Counted from the first letter of the stretch, positions 1 to 8,802 are shown. The stretch is 64,000 nt of DNA from Lysinibacillus sp. FSL W8-0992 (GCF_038008685.1 NZ_JBBOZQ010000001.1:4030001-4094000), one strand, 5' to 3'. The notes: generated from the letters alone by a model not told the origin. Numbers and translations: made by a program.

Positions 1-206
1 TTATTTTTATGGAGACGTGTTAAGAAAAAAAACAAGGGGCTACTCCTAACAGCATAAATCAAATTAAACATCTTCGATTGAATTCGGGTATAAATACCTT
101 ACTTTCAATTAGGAGGTGTTTTTTCTGTCTTATACAATCTCTCATATTTTTCTATAAGTATGTACGTTGCATAGTTACACCTTTTATTACTATTCTACAT
201 GCAGTT

Positions 207-261
207 AAAAAGGGCATTACCATGAGCTTTGTCCTTTATAGGATGCCCACTGATAATGCCC
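207..261 (-). terminator. Possible terminator after the sialoside operon
   Basis: On the minus strand the 8-base arms GGGCATTA and TAATGCCC are separated by 34 bases and followed by five T residues. It lies about 30 bases past the stop of the oxidoreductase gene, the last gene of the operon. The long loop makes this less certain than other terminators here. I see no gene in bases 1-290. Confidence 0.45.
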
Positions 262-290
262 CATTCGCATTCGTTATGCTACATTCAATC

Positions 291-1415
291 TTACTTTTGA
301 AAAACGCCTTTAGAAACTATCTCTTCAACACTTACTTTTCGATCTTCATTTAGAGACAATGTAAGGGCATCTGCAGTAGCAATTGATGCTCTCGCAGCAG
401 TACCGTCCAGTAAAGGAATAAATTCTTCTTCAACCTCTGCCCCCTGCATAATACTATGGAAATACTTCATCTCTTTTTCCATAATCGAATGCAGCCACAT
501 TGGTGGTGTTTGATTTGGTTTACCATAGGCAATCGCTTGGTCAGACTTTAGCCCACTATAAATTCTTGTACGATCCTCATCTTCTTCTTTTGATTCATGC
601 AATAAATATCTTTCCTCTTTCTCCGGTGTTTTTAAAACTACTTTTACATCTTGCAAATCGATTAAAATTGCACCTTTCGTTCCTTGGATTTTTACATAAT
701 GATCGCTCCATCTAAAAGCAGACCCATATTGTAATGTTGCAAATCGTTTATTTTCAAATTCAAGCGTAATTAATAACATATCATCTTCATCACCAAATTG
801 TTCTCCTTGATGAGCAACATTCCCCCCAACCATTGACACACGTTTAGCTGGACCCATTAAAAACTGAATAAAATCAAGTTCATGAATATGATGATATAAA
901 TGACCACCTGAAAGTTCCCTTTGCTTTTTCCAACTTACTTCTTTTTGTGCTTCTTCCCAGCCATTACGTTCTGCGTGACAGAAAAGAATTTCACCAATTT
1001 CACCTTCGTTAATCAATTTTTTAGCTGTACGTACCCCGTTCATAAAATTCATGACATGACCTGCCATAAATGTAACGCCATTTTGTTTCGTAGCTTCAAT
1101 CATCTCATTACAATCTTCATAGGATAAGGCAATTGGTTTTTCACAAAATACATGTTTGTTATTTTGTGCAGCGCTTAAGACGGGATGCTTATGAAATCCA
1201 TTTGGGGAAGCTATAATTACGGCATCAATATCTGCTCGTTGACACAATGCTTCAATATCAGGTTCAACCTCACTATCTAATTCTTTGGCAACCACTTCTG
1301 CATTATTTGGATCATATACCGCTACAATCTTCGCATCTTCTAAACTGTTAAGTATTCTTGCAAGACCTGCTCCAAAATAGCCTGTCCCTACTACTCCATA
1401 GTTGATTTGACTCAT
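291..1415 (-). CDS. nanX: Gfo/Idh/MocA oxidoreductase, YjhC/NanX type (2,7-anhydro-Neu5Ac processing)
   Basis: Cytosolic NAD-dependent oxidoreductase of 374 residues. A Rossmann nucleotide-binding motif (GVVGTGYFG) lies at residues 7-15, the family signature CEKPIALSYEDC at about 91-102, and a histidine-rich segment (GGHLYHHIHELD) at about 170-181. Length and sequence, as far as I recall it, resemble E. coli YjhC (NanX), which with its R. gnavus counterpart converts 2,7-anhydro-Neu5Ac to Neu5Ac through a keto intermediate using NAD without net redox change. It is the last gene of an operon with a solute-binding protein and two permeases, and a NanB-like sialidase is divergent upstream. That context supports the assignment. 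No nanA, nanE or nanK is visible, so later steps must be encoded elsewhere. Other Gfo/Idh/MocA substrates cannot be excluded from sequence alone. Confidence 0.85.
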   Translation of the reverse strand: MSQINYGVVGTGYFGAGLARILNSLEDAKIVAVYDPNNAEVVAKELDSEVEPDIEALCQRADIDAVIIASPNGFHKHPVLSAAQNNKHVFCEKPIALSYEDCNEMIEATKQNGVTFMAGHVMNFMNGVRTAKKLINEGEIGEILFCHAERNGWEEAQKEVSWKKQRELSGGHLYHHIHELDFIQFLMGPAKRVSMVGGNVAHQGEQFGDEDDMLLITLEFENKRFATLQYGSAFRWSDHYVKIQGTKGAILIDLQDVKVVLKTPEKEERYLLHESKEEDEDRTRIYSGLKSDQAIAYGKPNQTPPMWLHSIMEKEMKYFHSIMQGAEVEEEFIPLLDGTAARASIATADALTLSLNEDRKVSVEEIVSKGVFQK

Positions 1416-1444
1416 ATTTATTCTCCTCTCAATATAAACAATTG

Positions 1445-2278
1445 TTATTTTCCTGCTCCATCCGATAAACCGCCTGCAATCTTATTTTGGATAATCATAA
1501 AGAATATAATAGAAGGTAAAATGACAATTACAGATGCGGCCATCATTTCTCCCCAATCCAATACTTCTGAACCTGTTAAGGAATACAATGCCACTGATAT
1601 TGGCATCTTTTCAGAACTATTTATAAGCAGCAAGGCAAATAAAAACTCATTCCACGTATTGATAAAGGTATAAATAGCAGTTGCCACTACACCTGGCGCT
1701 ACGATTGGTAGCACGACTTGCAGAAAGGTACGCACTATCCCTGCTCCATCCACCTTTGCAGCTTCCTCTATTTCTAATGGAACGGTTTGAAAGAATCCAA
1801 TAAGCATCCAAATCGCATAAGGAATTGAAAAGGAAAGATACGTTATGACTAGTCCCGTCCATGTATTTACTAAACCTACAGATACGATAATAATCGAATA
1901 TGGGACTGCCAAAAGAATAGGCGGGAACATATAAGTCGTGATTAAGATTTTAGTCATTTTCTTTCCTGCCTTCGGAAAGAAACGAACAATGCCATATGCC
2001 CCTAACGCGGACACTACGATGGTAATGAATGTAGCTGAAAAAGATACTAATAAGCTGTTTTTTATATTGGTAGTAAATGATAAGTCATTTAACACCCTGA
2101 AATAGTAATCAAATGTTATTTTTTCAGGAAAGAATGAGAGTGGATTATTAGCCATTTCCCCTGAGGACTTTACTGACGATAAAATAATCCAAAGTAACGG
2201 GAAGACCGACACGATAGCTAATAAAGTCAAATAAATATAATTCATTGTTGTAGATAGTTTGCTTTTTCCTACCATCAT
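1445..2278 (-). CDS. Carbohydrate ABC transporter permease (MalG-like), probable sialoside importer
   Basis: Inner-membrane permease with six predicted membrane segments. The cytoplasmic EAA loop (EEAAKVDGAG) that docks the ATPase lies in the C-terminal half. I start it at the ATG at 2278: that codon overlaps the TGA of the preceding permease (ATGA) and follows a GGGAGG ribosome site, whereas the ATG at 2296 lies inside the upstream gene without such a site. Third gene of the operon, 29 bases before nanX. No ATPase is encoded in the cluster, so a shared MsmX-type ATPase elsewhere probably energises it, as in many Gram-positive sugar importers. The sialic acid or 2,7-anhydro-Neu5Ac substrate is inferred from the neighbours. 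Confidence 0.88.
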   Translation of the reverse strand: MMVGKSKLSTTMNYIYLTLLAIVSVFPLLWIILSSVKSSGEMANNPLSFFPEKITFDYYFRVLNDLSFTTNIKNSLLVSFSATFITIVVSALGAYGIVRFFPKAGKKMTKILITTYMFPPILLAVPYSIIIVSVGLVNTWTGLVITYLSFSIPYAIWMLIGFFQTVPLEIEEAAKVDGAGIVRTFLQVVLPIVAPGVVATAIYTFINTWNEFLFALLLINSSEKMPISVALYSLTGSEVLDWGEMMAASVIVILPSIIFFMIIQNKIAGGLSDGAGK

Positions 2279-3165
2279 CGATCCTCCCTTTCCCATTTAT
2301 CGAGTAATTTAAAGTACAAGAAACAAATACCAAGTAAAAATAATAATAAAATGACGGTAATGGCAGAAGCGACGCCAAGCTGCTTCATACCCCATCCTGC
2401 TTTAAATGCAAAGATTGGCAATGTTGTCGTAATATCTGAAGGTCCCCCTCCAGTAATTAAGTATAGGATGTCAAAGTTATTAAAGACCCAAATCGTTCTT
2501 AAAACTAATAATAAACCGATAACGACACGAATATGTCTTAGCGTAATATGCCAAAATACTTGAAACGAGGATGCCCCATCCATTTGGGCTGCTTCGTACT
2601 GTTCTGATGGAACCGTCTTCAAAGCTGATAAAATATTAACCATAAACAACGGTGCTCCAAACCAAATATTTATTAATACTACAACGATAAAAGCTAAATC
2701 TGGATTAGCTAGAAAGTTAATATTTGCGTCTGTTATTCCAAGTTTAGTAAGTAAATTAGGTAAAAATCCGTATACATCGTTTAAAATATATTTCCATGAA
2801 AAGGCAATGACGATTGCTGGAAATGCCCACGGAATTATCAATAAAGTTCGATAAAGTCCGGTGAATTTTGGAATTCTATTTAAGGCTAATGCAGCAGTAA
2901 AACCAATAAATAATTGCCCTGCTAATGACAAAACAGTCCATTTTATAGAATTCATAAAAGCCCTATAAAAATCTGGATTGGTTAAAACAAATTTAAAGTT
3001 TTCTAACCATACAAAGTCATAAAATGGACGGATTAAATTTTTCGAAGTAAAACTAAAATAGATACTCGAAAAGATTGGATAGATTAATAGTAAAATAACT
3101 ATTAGTACAGAAGGTAAAACGAATAGCATACCTGTCAAATTAAAAGACTTAAGTTTTTTTTCCAT
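2275..3165 (-). CDS. Carbohydrate ABC transporter permease (MalF-like), probable sialoside importer
   Basis: Membrane permease of 296 residues. It has an N-terminal membrane segment at about residues 12-33, a periplasmic loop, and five further segments. The EAA motif (YEAAQMDGASSFQVF) sits around residues 190-205. It forms a heterodimer with the following permease, to which it is translationally coupled by an ATGA overlap. It lies downstream of the solute-binding protein gene after a hairpin that probably lowers its expression relative to the binding protein. The family is clear (binding-protein-dependent transport, carbohydrate uptake type 1). The substrate is inferred from linkage to NanX and the NanB-like sialidase, as in the pneumococcal Sat importer. 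Confidence 0.88.
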   Translation of the reverse strand: MEKKLKSFNLTGMLFVLPSVLIVILLLIYPIFSSIYFSFTSKNLIRPFYDFVWLENFKFVLTNPDFYRAFMNSIKWTVLSLAGQLFIGFTAALALNRIPKFTGLYRTLLIIPWAFPAIVIAFSWKYILNDVYGFLPNLLTKLGITDANINFLANPDLAFIVVVLINIWFGAPLFMVNILSALKTVPSEQYEAAQMDGASSFQVFWHITLRHIRVVIGLLLVLRTIWVFNNFDILYLITGGGPSDITTTLPIFAFKAGWGMKQLGVASAITVILLLFLLGICFLYFKLLDKWEREDR

Positions 3166-3274
3166 ATCTCGTCTCCTTTCCTGTTATGTAAAGACCTGTT
3201 ACAATTACGCCTCAATGTAATGGTCTCCAAATTTTATTGAGCCATCGCACCTTAAAGAAGTGTGAAACAAGTTA

Positions 3275-3307
3275 AAAAACAAACGCCCTCATAATTCATG
3301 AGAGCGT
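3275..3307 (-). terminator. Intra-operon attenuating hairpin
   Basis: On the minus strand the arms ACGCTCTCAT and ATGAGGGCGT (one mismatch) are followed by TTTGTTTTTT. It lies between the binding-protein gene and the first permease gene. Such hairpins often give partial read-through and excess binding protein over membrane subunits. Confidence 0.7.
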
Positions 3308-3333
3308 CGTAAGTTGTGTATTCCGAGCCCTGC

Positions 3334-4671
3334 TTATTTACCTAACATCTTAAATAAGTCATTTAATTCCTTTTCGGCCTTTTCAGCAGCTTCTTTTACA
3401 GGTACATCTTTAAGAACAATATCCTGGAACATTTTCTCAATAACGCCTTGACTCACGATAACACCTGATTGTAAGGTAGGACCGTTCTCCATACCGATTG
3501 CAGTCCCTTTATCTACGGCTGCGCTAATAACTTTTACGGCATTATCAAATTTCTGGATAGTCGGATTATTTAAGAATTCTGGGTCCTCAGCAATGTCTTT
3601 TAAAGCTGGTAGCATTCCTGCTGGTACTGAATGTAAGAACTTAATATATTCTTCTTTTTCATATAAGCTTTCTACAAATGCCTTAGCGATTTCAGGGTGC
3701 TTACTATTTTTCCACACTACAACTGGAATGTTAGATGTTTCAATTCCGTTTTCTGGATCATTCGCATTAATTTTTGGCATTGGCGCAGCATCAATTTTAT
3801 CGAGCAACTGTGGAGAATTCGTTTCCACTCCACCGATTTGGAAGCCGCTATTAAAGTCAAACGCAGTTTTTCCTTGATAGTATAAATTAGCTTGATCTAA
3901 TACTTTATAATTGACTGAACCTTCAGGTGATGTAGATTTATACATATTTATCCAGTAATTAATACCATCAATTGCGGCTTTACTTGTTAAGTTTGCTTTT
4001 CCATCTTTCGTTATTAACGTTTCACCAGCTGAACGAACATAAAAATTCAAGAATCTTGTTGCCATCATGTCACCAGATCCCATTGGCACTGATAATCCAT
4101 AAACATTAGGAGCATTATTTAACTTTTTAGCAGTTTCATATAGTTCATCCCATGTTTTTGGCACTTCCAATCCTGCTTCTTCTAATAAATCTTTTCTATA
4201 CCACATCACTTGCGCATGTGAATACAGTGGGATAGAGTAATTATTTTCATCCACTGTTCCTTCTTTTAGAGGGGCTTCATAAAAACGATCCCTACCAATG
4301 TTATCAATGACATCATTTAATGGCACAAGTGCATCAACATCAATTAATTCAACGACATGGTTTGGCAATGCTGTACTCACATCTGGAACTTGTCCAGATT
4401 GCAAACCTGTTGTCCATTTCGTATAAAATTCAGGCCACGCAAAAGTTTCGATTTTTATTTTTACTTTTGAGTGTTCTTTCATAAATGAATCTGCAGCTGC
4501 TTGCATAAATTCTAATCTTGGTCCCTGTGTGAAGGAATGCCAAACTGTGATTTCCCCTTCAAATTCCCCTGAAGAGCTTTGGTTTGTTGTTGCTTCATTT
4601 TCTCCACCGCTACAAGCAGTAGTAATCATCATAGCTAATATGACGAACAACACTAACATTTTCTTTTTCAT
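3334..4671 (-). CDS. Extracellular solute-binding lipoprotein, family 1 (probable sialoside-binding)
   Basis: Secreted lipoprotein of 445 residues that captures the ligand for the two permeases downstream. The N-terminus has a Lys-rich start, a hydrophobic core and a lipobox ending at Cys20 (TTAC), so it is anchored to the outer face of the membrane. The rest has the look of a type 1 sugar-binding protein, with the usual Trp/Tyr-rich ligand region (WYRKDLLEEAG near residue 160). The ribosome site is GGGGTGG, seven bases before the ATG. It is the first gene of the operon and has an unusually long leader of about 525 bases from the promoter at 5204-5232. Ligand identity (Neu5Ac or 2,7-anhydro-Neu5Ac) is inferred from NanX and the divergent sialidase. 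Confidence 0.85.
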   Translation of the reverse strand: MKKKMLVLFVILAMMITTACSGGENEATTNQSSSGEFEGEITVWHSFTQGPRLEFMQAAADSFMKEHSKVKIKIETFAWPEFYTKWTTGLQSGQVPDVSTALPNHVVELIDVDALVPLNDVIDNIGRDRFYEAPLKEGTVDENNYSIPLYSHAQVMWYRKDLLEEAGLEVPKTWDELYETAKKLNNAPNVYGLSVPMGSGDMMATRFLNFYVRSAGETLITKDGKANLTSKAAIDGINYWINMYKSTSPEGSVNYKVLDQANLYYQGKTAFDFNSGFQIGGVETNSPQLLDKIDAAPMPKINANDPENGIETSNIPVVVWKNSKHPEIAKAFVESLYEKEEYIKFLHSVPAGMLPALKDIAEDPEFLNNPTIQKFDNAVKVISAAVDKGTAIGMENGPTLQSGVIVSQGVIEKMFQDIVLKDVPVKEAAEKAEKELNDLFKMLGK

Positions 4672-5184
4672 TCAAATACCACCCCTTCAATATTTATAGA
4701 TATGAAAAGTAATACAAACTAACTTATAACAACGCTTGTATAACGTTTAGCGATTGCTCCATCGATTCTATCCTTCATGACCTCTATAGTATGTAATTTC
4801 ATGCTGGAATTTCTTCTAATGGAGTACTTACTCTTCCCATGAGAAAATGGAATGCACCAATACCTCTTTTATTTTCTATTAACTTCTTAAAAAGCTTTAT
4901 AGAAAGATTAAAACAATATAAAGACTGAAATTTCAGATATATATAGTTAAAGGACTAGCGCGCAAACACCGTACATTCCTCCGTTAATAATGCTCCTAGG
5001 TGGGCAATTAATGTGCATTTTCATTTGAGATTCAAACTTTGATAAATACATTCTCCAATATACATGCCTACATAATGCATGTGTACCCCATTTTCTAGGT
5101 CGTCATAACAAGCATAAAAAGCTGGAAAAACTTATTTAAATCTCTTTAATGTTATTTTCTCCCTCCCGCTTTTCAATAATTATC
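4672..5184 (-). other. Long untranslated leader of the importer operon
   Basis: About 510 bases between the mapped-by-eye promoter and the binding-protein start. I found no convincing gene on either strand. Near 4730-4750 there is a partly symmetrical stretch containing AACGCTTG and AACGTTTAGC, which could be an operator of a LacI- or RpiR-type regulator, but this is weak. A second promoter nearer the gene cannot be excluded. Confidence 0.35.
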
Positions 5185-5198
5185 TGTTACCGCTTTCA
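5185..5198 (-). promoter_or_regulatory. CcpA-binding cre site at the transcription start
   Basis: Minus strand TGAAAGCGGTAACA matches the consensus TGWAARCGYTWNCW at 13 of 14 positions. It begins within a few bases downstream of the -10 box and so covers the start point, a position from which CcpA normally represses. This predicts glucose repression of the importer/NanX operon. Confidence 0.75.
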
Positions 5199-5203
5199 AA
5201 TGA

Positions 5204-5232
5204 AATATACCAAATTAAAAATTAATTGTAAA
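5204..5232 (-). promoter_or_regulatory. Sigma-A promoter of the importer/nanX operon
   Basis: Minus strand TTTACA (5227-5232), a 17-base spacer, then TATATT (5204-5209). Start expected near 5197, inside the cre site. Confidence 0.7.
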
Positions 5233-5331
5233 TAATTTTCTTTATATTTTAAATTTTTGAAAAAAAAATCCACCAATAATTAAGCTATTTAATCGCATTC
5301 AAACAAAGAATATTGTAAGCAACATAAGGGT

Positions 5332-5353
5332 TTCACAGTCTTTTTACTGTGAA
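5332..5353. promoter_or_regulatory. Perfect inverted repeat upstream of the sialidase promoter
   Basis: TTCACAGT, six bases, ACTGTGAA: 8-base perfect arms. It ends 42 bases before the -35 box of the sialidase promoter and lies between the two divergent promoters. Either an operator for an unlinked regulator or a small hairpin. Confidence 0.4.
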
Positions 5354-5395
5354 TGACAAGTTGATTTCATTGGGTAATTTTAAAAAATGTTAATG

Positions 5396-5423
5396 TTGAG
5401 AATTTTCGGAATATATGTATAAT
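5396..5423 (+). promoter_or_regulatory. Sigma-A promoter of the sialidase gene
   Basis: TTGAGA (5396-5401), 16-base spacer, TATAAT (5418-5423). It leaves a leader of about 310 bases before the sialidase ATG. Confidence 0.65.
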
Positions 5424-5460
5424 TCACTTGTGTACGCATTTCATTTGAGGAAAATATATT

Positions 5461-5553
5461 CCTACACTTTAATATGTAGGACAAAATCCTTATTATTCAG
5501 TATGTTTTAATGCGTTAATTTTGTAAGGAGGTGTTATTATTCGATTTTGTCCT
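5461..5553 (+). promoter_or_regulatory. Structured leader of the sialidase mRNA
   Basis: Two nested features. CCTACA...TGTAGG (5461-5480) forms a small hairpin. AGGACAAAATC (5478-5488) pairs perfectly over 11 bases with GATTTTGTCCT (5543-5553). The loop contains AAGGAGG at 5525-5531, a ribosome-site-like sequence not followed by a sensible gene. No known riboswitch class was recognised. Confidence 0.4.
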
Positions 5554-5738
5554 TTTGCTGTAAAAGAACAGACCTAGTCACTTAAAGCTGTAAGGCGTAA
5601 CAACATATCTTTAACACGTACTAGCTTTCGCTTCACAAATTTAAACGATAGGATTTTAACGCACATTTCAGAAAATCTACTTCAACTGGAAACTCTTTTT
5701 ACAGGAGCTCTTAAATAAATATACGAGGAGGCATAAAT

Positions 5739-7844
5739 ATGAAATATACTTTTAAAGTAATCGGTATCTCTACACTGCTCTTAGGGCTTGGTTTTGGTCA
5801 AGTGAGTCCAACACATGCAAGTGCAGAAACGAATGTTACAAGTAATCAAACACAATACGTTAGTACACCAATTTTTGAAAAAAATAATATAGTGTTAAAT
5901 AACCAAGGATTAGATGTAACGAATGAACTACAACAAGCACTTACATCGGAAAGTTCTACAATAATCATTAAGTTTAAGTCCAACAATCAAAATGCATTGC
6001 AAGCTTTGTTTGGAATATCAAATAAAGACACTGGCTATAAAAATAATTATTTTGATATTTTTTTACGAAATAACGGTGAATTGGGTGTCGAAGTAAGAGA
6101 CGCTAATGCAAGTATTAATTATCTGATTGCAAGACCCGCTTCTCTATGGGGGAAAGATGAGAATGGAGAGGTTTCTAACACTGTAGCATTTGTTTCAAAC
6201 TCACAACAGGGTATGTATGCGTTGTATGCTAATGGTGAAAAAATTATTGAAAGTAAAGCTTCAAATTTTAAACCGATTAACAAAATTTCAGGAGCAAATT
6301 CCTTTGTTTTAGGTGGAGTTAACCGAGAAGGAAAACTAGACTTTAAGTTTAATGGAGAAATAGAATCCCTAAAAATATTTAATGAATCTTTATCCAATGA
6401 CCAACTGATCAATGAAACGACAAATTCCACTACAAACAACTTGATTTTTAAAGCTGGCGATACAACAAAAGCTAATTATTTCAGAATTCCTGCTTTATAT
6501 ACGCTAAGTAATGGCAGAGTTCTTGCTAGTGTGGATGCTAGATACGGAGGGACACATGATTCTAAAAGCAAAATAAATATTGCTACCTCATATAGTGATG
6601 ACAATGGGGTTACTTGGTCCAATCCCAAACTAGCCTTAAAATTTGATGACTATGCAGAACAAACAATTGATTGGCCTAGGGATGACGTAGGTAAAAATAT
6701 TCAAATAAGTGGTAGTGCCTCTTTTATTGATTCTGCATTAGTGGAGGATAAACAGAACAATAAGGTAATTTTGATGTCTGATTTTATGCCAGCTGGTATT
6801 GGAAATCAGAATGCATTAAAAACGAATTCAGGTTACAAATCAATAAATGGACAGTTCTATCTAAAATTGAAATATGGCTCTGAATCGGCATATAATTATT
6901 CCATTCGTGAAAACGGTGTAATCTATAATGATATTTTAAATACACCGACTGAATATAGTGTGGATCATTACTACAATATAAAAAAGAACAATGAATATTT
7001 AAATGTAGAGCAGTACTCTGTCAAGTTTGAAAACGGTAATTTAATTGAATACAAAAATGGTAATCAAGTTAAAATGAATATCTTTTACAAGGATTCCTTA
7101 TTGAAAATTACACCTACGAACTATATAGGCTATACGACAAGTGATAATTCAGGGGAAACTTGGAATGCTCCGCTATTATTACCGCCTTTCCTTGGATTAA
7201 ATTCTAACGCTTCATACTTAAGCCCTGGACAAGGTTTGGTCTTAGCTGACACGAATCGCATTATCTTTTCATCATATGCAAGTAAGCAAATGGTATATAT
7301 TATTAGCGACGACAATGGGCTAACTTGGACACATAAAACCGCTCCACTGCCGTTTACTAATGCAACTGCCGAAGCACAAATGGTGGAAATTAAACCAGGT
7401 GTCATTCAAACGTATTTAAGAACGACAACAGGCAAAATAGGCTATATGACGAGTTTAGATAGTGGAGATAGTTGGAGTGAAGTGAAATATCTAGACATCG
7501 TGGAAAATACCTCTTATGGTACACAACTGTCGATTATTAAATATTCTCAGCTAATAAATGGCAAAGAGGCAGTAATATTAAGTACCCCGAATTCCACAAA
7601 TGGCCGAAGAAATGGACAGTTATGGGTAGGATTCATCAATCAAGCTACAAATACAATCGACTGGAATCACAAGTATGATGTCGATTATCCGCAATATGGA
7701 TATTCATATTCAGCACTTACCGAGTTACCAAACCATGAAATCGGTTTATTGTATGAAAAATATGATGCATGGTCTAGAAATGAGTTACATTTAAAAAATG
7801 TATTGAAGTACACTACTTTAACTATTGATGACATTATGAATTAA
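5739..7844 (+). CDS. nanB: Secreted NanB-like sialidase (GH33), probable intramolecular trans-sialidase
   Basis: Secreted 701-residue GH33 enzyme. A signal peptide ends near THASAE (about residue 28). Residues about 45-220 form a CBM40/laminin-G-like lectin domain, followed by the six-bladed sialidase domain. FRIP is at 248-251, four Asp boxes lie at about 286, 468, 523 and 572, the Asp-bearing loop ARYGGTHDSKSK is at about 267-278, and the nucleophile-Tyr region (YGYSYSALTELPN) at about 653-665. Residues about 365-455 are an insertion domain typical of NanB/NanL/R. gnavus NanH. As I recall pneumococcal NanB, similarity runs end to end and lengths are nearly equal. NanB releases 2,7-anhydro-Neu5Ac rather than Neu5Ac, which fits the divergent NanX and importer. 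Start supported by GAGGAGG ten bases upstream. There is no LPXTG or SLH anchor, so the enzyme is probably released. Confidence 0.93.
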   Translation: MKYTFKVIGISTLLLGLGFGQVSPTHASAETNVTSNQTQYVSTPIFEKNNIVLNNQGLDVTNELQQALTSESSTIIIKFKSNNQNALQALFGISNKDTGYKNNYFDIFLRNNGELGVEVRDANASINYLIARPASLWGKDENGEVSNTVAFVSNSQQGMYALYANGEKIIESKASNFKPINKISGANSFVLGGVNREGKLDFKFNGEIESLKIFNESLSNDQLINETTNSTTNNLIFKAGDTTKANYFRIPALYTLSNGRVLASVDARYGGTHDSKSKINIATSYSDDNGVTWSNPKLALKFDDYAEQTIDWPRDDVGKNIQISGSASFIDSALVEDKQNNKVILMSDFMPAGIGNQNALKTNSGYKSINGQFYLKLKYGSESAYNYSIRENGVIYNDILNTPTEYSVDHYYNIKKNNEYLNVEQYSVKFENGNLIEYKNGNQVKMNIFYKDSLLKITPTNYIGYTTSDNSGETWNAPLLLPPFLGLNSNASYLSPGQGLVLADTNRIIFSSYASKQMVYIISDDNGLTWTHKTAPLPFTNATAEAQMVEIKPGVIQTYLRTTTGKIGYMTSLDSGDSWSEVKYLDIVENTSYGTQLSIIKYSQLINGKEAVILSTPNSTNGRRNGQLWVGFINQATNTIDWNHKYDVDYPQYGYSYSALTELPNHEIGLLYEKYDAWSRNELHLKNVLKYTTLTIDDIMN

Positions 7845-7930
7845 TTCATACATTCCGAGCGTTGGATTGCTAATTGATAATAAAGACAAGTTAAGAAAAA
7901 AACATTCGTACAATAATATAGTAGTAGCAT

Positions 7931-7966
7931 ATCAAGGGCTTCCAGAAGCTCTTGATATTTTTTTGT
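7931..7966 (+). terminator. Terminator of the sialidase gene
   Basis: ATCAAGGGCTT and AAGCTCTTGAT (one mismatch) around a four-base loop, followed by ATTTTTTTTG. Confidence 0.85.
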
Positions 7967-7969
7967 AAA

Positions 7970-8302
7970 CTAATTGGTTGCTCCTATTAGTTGAATAAGT
8001 TTCCCATTATGAGCATCTATCACGACAGTTGGATTTCTATTATCAAATTGGAGCATAATTACCCATTCTTTACGGTTAAACATTCGATTTAACATGCCAG
8101 TTTGATTGTGTAATTGTGTATTTATTTGTTCAGTAGTCAGCTCCTTTACATTGACATTCATTTGCGCAGTATATGTATGTTGAGGAGGATTATTTAAATA
8201 CATTTCTGCCTTTAAAACGGCTTCTTTAGTATCTAACATTGGTGTCTTATAAAAATACAATAGCAATAGTAGCAGGCCCATCAAAGTCACAATGTTTTTC
8301 AA
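7970..8302 (-). CDS. Small secreted or membrane-anchored protein of unknown function, PepSY-like end
   Basis: 110 residues, not recognised as a named family. Residues about 5-19 are a hydrophobic run that would act as an uncleaved signal anchor; the rest would be extracytoplasmic. The C-terminal part (VVIDAHNGKLIQLIG) resembles the final strand of PepSY-type domains, where a residue or metal is held outside the membrane. It ends next to the sialidase terminator and follows another small secreted protein gene on the same strand, 71 bases upstream. The downstream end overlaps the tail of the plus-strand terminator. Expression and function cannot be judged further. Confidence 0.6.
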   Translation of the reverse strand: MKNIVTLMGLLLLLLYFYKTPMLDTKEAVLKAEMYLNNPPQHTYTAQMNVNVKELTTEQINTQLHNQTGMLNRMFNRKEWVIMLQFDNRNPTVVIDAHNGKLIQLIGATN

Positions 8303-8373
8303 TAGCCTATCTCCTTTGTTCTCATATTTTATCAGCGATTCGATTCATTTTATTGGCCATTCTCTCGATGCTA

Positions 8374-8802
8374 TCAGCGATCGCTTACCTCCAGTAGATA
8401 ATAATCGAAATTGTCCTCACAACCAGCAATATAGTATTCTGATTTGCCTTGCATCTTACCTTTGCTAGTTATAGCAGTACAAATTTCTGTCTTAACTCCT
8501 TTATCTTGCCCACCGAATGCATCATTCGTGTTATCGTATGAATATTGAATGTTGTCCCCATCATAATGTAAATCCTGAAAAATAGGATCACCTTCGATGG
8601 TAAAGGATGTCACCCGAATCTTGTCCTCTTGCTGCTTTGATATGCTCTGCAAAAATTGCTCAAAACGCTCTAGGTTGTGAATTTCACTTGGTGTAACCGT
8701 AATATCCCCCTTTTCAATGGCATCTGCTGTGCTATAGCTACTTTTTGAACAGCCCGTTAAGACAAGCATACTTATGAAAACAAACATTACATTTTTCATC
8801 AT
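8374..8802 (-). CDS. DUF4362-type lipoprotein
   Basis: Small lipoprotein of unknown function. A short hydrophobic signal ends in a lipobox (VLTGCSK). The remainder (ERFEQFLQSISKQQEDKIRV, then GDPIFQDLHYDG and YDNTNDAFGGQDKG) has the pattern of DUF4362 proteins common in Bacillaceae. I choose the ATG at 8802: the promoter at 8835-8864 would leave only about six bases ahead of the ATG at 8823, whereas the second start has AAGGA upstream, though at a rather long spacing. Two cysteines near the C-terminus may form a disulphide. It probably precedes the 110-residue gene in a two-gene unit. Confidence 0.65.
   Translation of the reverse strand: MMKNVMFVFISMLVLTGCSKSSYSTADAIEKGDITVTPSEIHNLERFEQFLQSISKQQEDKIRVTSFTIEGDPIFQDLHYDGDNIQYSYDNTNDAFGGQDKGVKTEICTAITSKGKMQGKSEYYIAGCEDNFDYYLLEVSDR

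Noticed and set aside
5424..5445. Possible second cre site downstream of the sialidase promoter (TGTACGCATTTCA region)
   Set aside because: Too many mismatches to the consensus when the central CG is aligned.
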